Below, in pieces: positions 46,001 to 55,000 of a stretch of 64,000 nt of DNA (positions within the stretch are counted from its first letter, which is position 1; every line of letters starts with the position of its first letter). The position numbers were made by a program, and so were the translations under genes. The stretch covers positions 115,806,687 through 115,870,686 of the forward strand of contig CM063283.1 of the NCBI GenBank assembly GCA_032173965.1, given 5' to 3'. The notes under the pieces were generated by a model, which saw nothing but the letters and a program-made list of their open reading frames with translations, ran no database searches and was not told where the DNA came from. The DNA is from Sitta carolinensis. Lineage: Eukaryota > Chordata > Aves > Passeriformes > Sittidae.

Positions 46001-49000
46001 GGGAGAGGATGGCACCACTCACGGCTCTGCTCACTCTTCTTACCTCTCATAGAGCTTCTCAAATTCCTCTCCCCAGACATCATCCAGGCCAGGACACTCA
46101 TTGGGGCACATCAAGGACCAGTCCTGTAAGGGAGAAAAGTATTCAGAGGAAATCTTTAGGCCCTCTGTTAATTAAAGCTGTCCCACCCCTGGCAGTGTCC
46201 CAGGCCAGGCTGGATGGGGCCTGGAGCAGCCTGGGACAGTGGGAGGTGTCCCTGCCCATAGCAGGGGGGCACTGGGTGAGTTTTAAGGTCCCTCCCAAGC
46301 CAAACCAGTGTAGGATTCTGTGAAATACAAGCAGGTGTAAGAAGAACAATTTACTGAGAAAGTGGTGATTGTGTAAGGAAACCCCAGAGTCAAAGCAGCC
46401 CAAGAGCCCAAGGACAATCATGGGCTGTAAGATTGAGCCCTGAAGCAAAACACCGAGCTGGAGCTGTCCAGCTCCACTCTCCTGCACAGCCAAGCTCTCA
46501 AACAAGGTGCACCAGCTCTTCCAGGAAGGTTCTGGAAGGAACAAGGAGCAAAGCAGCTCTGCAGCCCTTCCTGAGCTCCTTCCAGGGCTGCTCACCTGCT
46601 CCTCCACTACCAGACCTTTCCTGGGCCAGCCAAGTTCTCACCTGGTTGGTTTCCACTCGCTTCATGAAGAGATCAGGGATCCAGAGTGCAAAGAACAGGT
46701 CCCTGGCTCGCTGCTCTTCTTTCCCTGTGTTCTTCTTCAAGTCCAGGAACTCAAAGATGTCCAAGTGCCACGGCTCCAGGTAGATGGCAAAAGCCCCAGG
46801 TCTCTGGGACAGGGAACACAAACAGGATCAGAACAAACTGCCCTTGGAAAGAAACCTCCTGCCCTGCTCTGAGTGCCCACACACCCCAAACTAGCTGGGA
46901 ACTGGGGGGCAACACCAGGGGCACACCAGCCACCAACACCGGGGAAAAAACACCCTGTCACGATTACGTGTCACCCACAGGCACTCCATCAACTCCCTGA
47001 TGTCCAGGGGACAAGCCTTGGCAGTGTGGAAGCTCTCCCAGCACCCAGCTCCCTTCTGGACCCTCCTGTGAGGCACCTTGTTTCCACCTTGATCCACGTA
47101 GCGGGCGGTGTTGTTGTAGACCCTCAGCATGGGAACGAGCCCGTTGGAATTCCCGTTTGTCTGCAGAGGCACAGCAAGACCACCAGTAAGAGCAACTCCC
47201 TGCATTCCCTGGGTCTCTCCTCAGGCTGCAGAGCTCCTGTTCTGATCACCAATTATTTCTAGCCCCTGCCCCACACTTTTTCTGACAAAAATCATATCAG
47301 CTACGTGTCCCAGAGTTAATAAAATGTCCCTGTTAACTTCTTTCCCCTACATTATGTCTCCTAAAGGCTTTCAGGGGTTACACACACAGTGATGAAACCC
47401 CAAAACACACTCCACAGACACTCTGGGGCAGTTAGGGACACAGGAAGGCAAAGGGCTGGAGCACAAGTCTCTGGGCATATTCCTAGGCTGCTAATAGATA
47501 ACCATGGAGTTGTCTGACTGAAAAGTGGAATAAGATCCTCTTTTTTTGGAAGGTGTGCGAGTTTGGCCAGCCCACAGAAGTGAGCTGGCTGGCTTTGAGA
47601 TTGGCACCTTGTTGGACCAATTGGAGGGCATTTTGGCTCTGTGAATATTACATTTCAAGACAAAACAAAGCCCAGGAAATCTCTTTGTTCCAGTGTTCAG
47701 AAATCTCTTTTCGTTACGGTGTTCAGAGAGAAGACCTCCTCCCCCTCAGTTTTCCTGGTCCTACCTCACAGCAGAAATTAAGGGAATATATTCTAGCAGG
47801 TACACTAGTGCCAAACCCATGACATCTTTGGTACATTGGCCAGGAAGACTCAAATTAGTAAGCTGGGGAGTGTGAAATCACAAGAGAAGGGTTCCTATTA
47901 GGAAGCCAAGACACGGAGGCAAACCAACCCTCCTGCCTCAGGCCAAGGGACTACAGAGGGAGGCTCAGTGCTGTGTGAGGGGCAGCACCTGGGAGGTGGG
48001 GCATCTCCTGGGAGCAGCAGGAGTGTCCCTGTGCTGGGCACTGCCCTGGGGTGCCCCAGCCTGGGCCAGGCACTCACCCCAGCAATGTAGCTGCCCGTGG
48101 CACGGATGCAGCTCACGGCCAGGCCGATGCCCCCCGCAGACTTGGAGATGAGGGCACACTGCTTCAGGGTGTCATAGATGCCTTCGATGCTGTCATCCTT
48201 CATGCACAGCAGGAAGCAGCTGAAGGAAATAAAGGTGGGAAGGGAAAGTCAGAGGCGTTTCAGCAGGCTGCAAAACCCAGGGCAAACGTGTGTCCTTCAG
48301 CGTGTGGAATAAAGGACAGAACAGAAAACACCATGAGCAGTACTTGTTCTGGAAGGGACCCACAGGATCAGAGTCACATTTCTGGCCCTGCACAATCCCT
48401 GGCCATCCCTAGGAGCACTGTCCAAATGCCCCTGGAGGAGCCATGCCCTTCCCCTGGGGAGCCTGGGCAGTGCCCAGCACCCTCTGAGGGAAGAACCTTT
48501 TCCCAATATACTGACACAAACCTTTATAAAATACAATCATTCCCCTGATATGTACAATACCAAAAACCTATCAGATGTGCTCACTGCTTTTAGAAAACAA
48601 TTACCAGGATTCATTTGGTAACCTGCAGCTGTAGTTTAGTTTCAGGTTTGATGTTTTAGTTTTCTGATGTTCTTTTCTAAGAAAGTGTGATAAACATGAT
48701 AGAATATTTCTGTAATATTATTTATGTTATTCATTCCTTCTGACAGGGAGAAAAATCAGATGTCTCTCTGACTTTTGATGTCCCTCTGGTTTGACCAATG
48801 TGATTGAAAAAGTTTACCTTTGTTTCACCAATCACATTGGTCTGTATAAAATTGTATATAAGGGAGAACCATCCCTAATAACAGAAATTAACCTTCTGAT
48901 CACAGATTCTGTGTCATGTGTTATCTAAAATAGCAACATGCAGCAGGCTGTGCACATCAGGAACTTCCCAACATAATTACACCCATGTAAAAGTTTCCAT

Positions 49001-52000
49001 CATCTCATTTTGGGGATTCTTCCCCAAAGACACCTAAAACTCGACAGCAGCCCCTCCAAACCTCGTGAAGCCCAGCTGCTCCTGCCAGAGGCTGTGCAGG
49101 GGCCTCGCTGGAGCAGCTGTGAGCCCTGAGCCCCGAGGGGAGGGGAGCACCTGGAGAGCTGGGGGCGGTTGGTGCCGGCGTTGAAGAGCGTGGGCGAGGC
49201 GTGCGTGAACCAGCGCTCCGAGAGCAGGTTGTAGGTCTCGATGGCAGCGTCGATGTCGGCCTTGTGGATGCCCACAGACACCCTCATCAGCATGTGCTGG
49301 GGACGTTCAGCAACTGCAGGCACACAGAGGCACGGGCTGGGCTTGGCGAGGAGCTCCCAGCCCACCCAGGGCCGCCCCTCGGCGGGATTTAACGAGCACA
49401 GCGCTGAGCTCGCCAGCTGAAGCTTCCTAACTCAGGTGTTAGAAACAAAACCGTAGATTTTTTTAAAGTAAAAACATGTTAGGCTAAGTACTGGAAAGTC
49501 TGGAGTTTAAAATTTAAGGTACAGCAGAAGTTATAAAGATAACAAGAAGTTTTAAGGTGTGGTATTGTAAGTTTGTGTGTCATCAGATGATTGGTTAAGA
49601 AATTCTGCGCTGCGGCAAAATGTATAAACCAACATATTTAACTATTGGGTTAAAAGCATAAACGTTCCTTATAGTGGCAGTATTTTAATGGTTAATAAAC
49701 CCTTTAAAGGTCTTGTAACCAGAGGTCTTGGGACCTTCTGAACCACGAGGCAGAGATGTGATCTGGACCCACCCTCCCCGCCTCTGTGGAAGACAAGAAA
49801 AAAAACTCCAACATCTAAAGCAGCTCAGAAGTCCTGTCTCTGATTTATTATATTCATAAAACTCCCAATAGACAGGGACACCTCCCCATTGTGCCAGGCT
49901 GCTCCAGCCCCAGTGTCCAGCCTGGCCTGGGGCACTGCCAGGGATCCAGGGGCAGCCACAGCTGCTCTGGCAATTCCAGCCCCTCCAGGGAACAATTCCT
50001 GCCCCCAATCCCAGCCAATCCCACTCTGCAGCCATTCCCTGGTGCTGTGCCTGCAGCCCTTGGCAATTGTCTCTCTCCAGGGTTCCTGCAAGGCCACCCT
50101 GAGCTCAGCCCAAAGCTTCTCCTGTGCAGCTGAACAATCCCAGCTGTGCCAGCCTTTCCTCCCAGCACAGCTGCTCCAGCCTCTGCTCCTCCTGCTCCCT
50201 GCTCTGGGCTCTCCCCAGCAGCTCCAGCTCCTCCTGGCCTGGATCCCAGGGCTGGGGCAGCTCTGCAGGTGGGGCTCAATCCCAATCCCTTTCCTGATCC
50301 CAATCCCTTTCCTGCTGCCCAGCTGGGGCTCAGCCCAGGGCAGGGGGATTTTGGGATCCCAAGGGATGTGGCTGGGGCATGCCCAGCCTCTTCCCCACCA
50401 AGCCAGGGAGAAAGAAGACTCCACGTGAGAGAGGTCAGGACAAGCAGCTCCACACACTGCAGGGGGACACTGGAGAGCCAGAGCCTTCATGGAATCCCAG
50501 AGTGGTTGGGCTTGGAAGGAACTTGAGTTCTCCAGCCTGACTCCTGCTCAAAGAGCACCAGGCCTGTTTATTCAGGACTTCATTGCTCAGGCTTTGAGAA
50601 ACTCAAGGAATGATCTGCTCCAAGGTTCAGCTGCTCTCATGAAGCAGGGAAAAAACCCCACCTGTATTAACAGTTAAATCCAATCAAATATGCAGTCCAG
50701 AATCCAGTTATGTTTCAGCTTTGTGCTATTATAATTAATCTATGACCCTCCTGGTGTCCCAGGATATCCAAGCCAAGGGCTTGCATCACTGACAGCACAG
50801 TACCTAAACTTAGCTTTACTTTAATTAAAATTAACTCAATTTTTTAAGAAGTGCTCAGTACTAGGAACAGCCCTTACCTTTGGAGTTGATTTTCAGCAAG
50901 TAGGAGCGTTCCAGAGTCTTTAAAAGAGAGGATGGATTTTAGCAGACAAGGAGATTGGAATTTCTTTAAAAACCCAAACTCAACCATCTCCACATCTCTC
51001 ATCCCAGGCTTCACCACCCCTGCACTCCGCTCCTCCTCTATTGGCTTAATGAGGTGATTAACAACTGAAAATATGGGGAGATTCCAACCCTGCTTTGGAT
51101 TACAGAGTGTAGAGCACAGGCAGGAGGTGCCACACTGCCCTGAACCCACAGGACCTCTCTGGAGCCCCCAGAGCCCTAAAGCCAAGCCAGACCCAAAGCA
51201 GAGCAGCAAGGCTGAGCTGGGTGTGAGGGCAGCACAGCAGCCCTGGGGGGGTAGGAGGTGTATCCTCTCCAGCAGCACGGGATAAACGTGTGGGCTGGCA
51301 CACAGAGAACAACAGGAAAAGCAAAAATCCCTTCTTTGGCTTAGCAAGGATTAGAGCATTCCCTTTAGGAATGGCATCCAACAACAGCCAGTGTGATGTG
51401 CTGTGAAACCCAGCCCAGCAGTTCAAATGTCCCAGCAGCAGGAAAGCTCCAGGGTTTATCCCTCTGGGCAGCTGCTCTGTGCAGGCCCCCTCGTGCTCAC
51501 AGCCCCACTGCTGTCCCACCTCCTGCTGTGCCCCAACCCAGAGATCCCACCAGCATTCCCACCAGAGCCAGGAGCTCTGTGCCCCTCACCTTAAAGCCAA
51601 AGTAGTTGTAGGAGAAGTCTCTGTCGTAGATGATGGCAGAGTTGAGGCGCTGGCAGGAAAAGAACAAGAACTGACCTTCACAAGGTGGAACCATGTTAGT
51701 TCCACCTGCTGGCATTCCTGGCCCCAAAGCTCTGGTGTGTGAGGGGCACCAGAGCATAGGAATGAGGCAGGAGCAGCACTTCCCTCAAAACAGCAAAAGC
51801 ACAGCTTCGACAACCTCTCTTCTCAACTCAGTTTTTGGCTGTATTTACTGAAATCATGGAGATCATGAAACAAAACAGAACCAAAGGACAAAAGGAACTT
51901 CCCAGTCAGAACAGACCTGGAATGACGTGGAAACTGAACCCTAATCTCTTCTCTCCCTCCTGTGCTGCCTCACTTTGCTCCAGCACAAGATACTTTTTCT

Positions 52001-55000
52001 CAAATTGCTTGTGCTTATCATGGCAATGATCCAAGAAAACAAATTTTACTACAAAAACATCCATAGAGAAAAAAAACTCCTACATCCCCTTGCATGCTCT
52101 CCACTCATGCCCTGCACTGGTTTCTCTGTTGGCTTTTTACCCTAAAACAAACACAGCTTGCTTAATAAATAGGAGAAGCAAATTATTTAAGTTCTTATAA
52201 ATAAAAAATTAAGTTTATTATTAAGTTCTATTCAGTGCAATAGCTCAGAAGTGAGAAAAACCCCACTACTTACATCTTTGTTGGCCAGAACTATGTCCAG
52301 AGTCTCTTTGGAGATCATTGGGGAGTGCTTCCCGTTGTGAGGGTTGATGTAGGTGTAGAGATCCTCCATCACATCTGCGAGGAAAGGGATGTGAAGAGGA
52401 CATGTGCAGGCAGCAGCTGGCACTGGCACTCAGGGCTGGCCAGGGCAGGAATGCCCATCCTCAGAAATAACCCCCTCAAACACACAACTGCTCTTCTGCT
52501 GCACAACCCACTCCTACAAATTCTGTCAAAACCCCACTGTAAAAAGCGACAAACGGGGAGGAAAGTGGGTACAACCTGATCTCAATCCATCACTTTTTTC
52601 ACCATTCCATCCCCACAACTGCCTTCACAAACCAGGCCATTCCATTTGCCTTGGCAAACCCGCGGCTTTCATCCCCACGGTGTTTTCAGCCAGCCTGGGA
52701 ACACCCACTTGAGAGATTTCCATATTCCCATGCCCCAGAGCTCTCGGTCTGTCTGTGCCCCCAGCAGCTGCAGAGGTTCACCCACCACTGAAGACCTTCT
52801 TGGTCTCCTTGTGCAGGTTGGAGACGGCGATGCGGGCGGCCAGGATGGCGTAGTCGGGGTGCTTGGTGGTCAGCGTGGCCGCCGTCTCTGCGGCCAGAGT
52901 GTCCAGCTCCACCGTGGTGACCCCGCTGTACAGCCCCTGGATCACCTTCATGGTGATCTGTGCCTGCAGGAGGGAATGCCCCACGTCAGGGATCGCAGCT
53001 CAATGGGAGGCAGGAGGAAAGCAAACGGAAACACCCGACTGGGAGAGCTGGGAATGCTCCTGCAGAGGGGCTGGGGACAAGGCAGGGAGGGACAGGGCAC
53101 AGGGAATGGCTGCAGAGTGGGATTGGCCGGGATTGGGGCAGGAATTGTTCCCTGGAGGGGCTGGAATTGCCAGAGCAGCTGTGGCTGCCCCTGGATCCCT
53201 GGCAGTGCCCCAGGCCAGGCTGGACACTGGGGCTGGAGCAGCCTGGGGCAGGGGGCCCTGCCAGGGATGGGGGGGCTCTGGAGGTCCTCAAAGCTCATTC
53301 CAATCCAAACCCTTCTGGGATTCTGTGTAAGGATGCTCTCCAGGCAATAGGATTGACCAGTCTCCACAGATCCTTTGTGAACTGTTGCTACTTCTGCAGA
53401 ACTCGTGAGATTTCCAGCCCCTCTGGGAACATTAGTACAGGGTTTGGGAGGGTTCCTGCTGGCCTGGGAAGCTTCTGGCACAAGCAGATCCAAGTCCCAA
53501 AGGAGAAACTGAGCTCCAGGAAAAGAGGTCACACACGACTGCAGAATAAATCAGAATTCAGGGGCACAAGGAGGCAGGAGGACTCAGCATTTCACTTCTG
53601 ACCCCAGTCACTGGGGGCAGGTCAGGACATTTCATGCTGTGGTCACCAAGTCCTGCTGTCCATCCCAAAGATTTCTGGGTACAGGACCAAGGGCAACTGT
53701 TTGTCAGGTGGAATTCAGGCAGGAGAATGGATAATGAGAACTGGGGAGATGGGAAGAGCCTTAACTGGTGACTCCAAATGGCCAGACTGGGTCTGAGACC
53801 TGCATAAAAATCTGAGCCATCAGTGGATCCAATGGGGAGTCATCCTGGGCACAGGCTTTGGAAGGAGAAGCTTCCATGAGTGGGATCAATGCCCACTCCG
53901 AATCAGCTCAGCAAACCAAGCAGGGATGTGGCAATGGCAGGGAAGTCTGTCCTGGTGTTTGACCAGGAGGGAATCCAGAGCCACTTCCACATGGCATTGC
54001 TCCAGCTTTGCAGACTGACACTGGGAGAAACCTACCAAGTCCAGAACAGGGGAACTGGAGCAACAAAACTCTTTCTTTTAAGCACCAGGGTCTCAACAGC
54101 TTCCCCAAGGTTTGAGGAGAAAGGGATCTATGGCAGGGAAAGGGGATTTTCCCCTCCACAGTCTGCACCTGGGAAGCAAAACCCCTCAGAACACGAACTG
54201 GAACAAACCCATCCTGGATGCGTTTGCCGTGAGCTCATGGGATCACAGAACCCCGAGCAGGACGGGACCACAGGAACCTCAAATCCACCCCAGGACACCC
54301 CGGGAGTTCCTGCCCGGGCTCCCACTCGGCTCCTGCCCAGGAGAAGGGGCTCAGGGCAGGGCAGGGGGCACTCACGGGGTCCACGAAGTCGGCGTTGAGG
54401 CCGTAGCAGAGCTTCTGGATGCGCGAGGTGATCTTGTCAAACATGACCCGCTCCTGGCGGCCGTCTGGGACAGAGCGCACGGGAGAGCAGGGAGAGAGCC
54501 AGGGGGAGCCCGGGAGAGAGCCAGGGAGAAGCAGGGAGAGAGCCAGGGAGAGCCAGGGGGAGCAGGGAAAGAGCCAGGGGGAGAGCCAGGGAGAGCAGGG
54601 AAAGAGCCGGGGAGAGCAGGGAAAGAGCCGGGGAGAGCAGGGAAAGAGCCGGGGAGACCAGGGAGAGAGCCGGGGAGACCAGGGAGAGAGCCAGGGGGAG
54701 AGCCAGGGGAGCAGGGAGAGAGCCAGGGAGAGCCAGGGGGAGAGCCAGGGAGAGCAGGGAAAGAGCCAGGGAGAGCAGGGAAAGAGCCAGGGAGAGCAGG
54801 GAGAGAGCCAGGGAGAGCAGGGAGAGAGCCAGGGGGAGAGCCAGGGGGAGAGCCAGGGAGAGCAGGGGGAGAGCCAGGGGGAGAGCCAGGGGGAGAGCCA
54901 GGGAGAGCAGGGAGAGAGCCAGGGGGAGAGCCAGGGGAGAGCCAGGGAGAGAGCCAGGGAGAGAGCCAGGGAGAGAGCCAGGGGGAGAGCCAGGGGGAGA

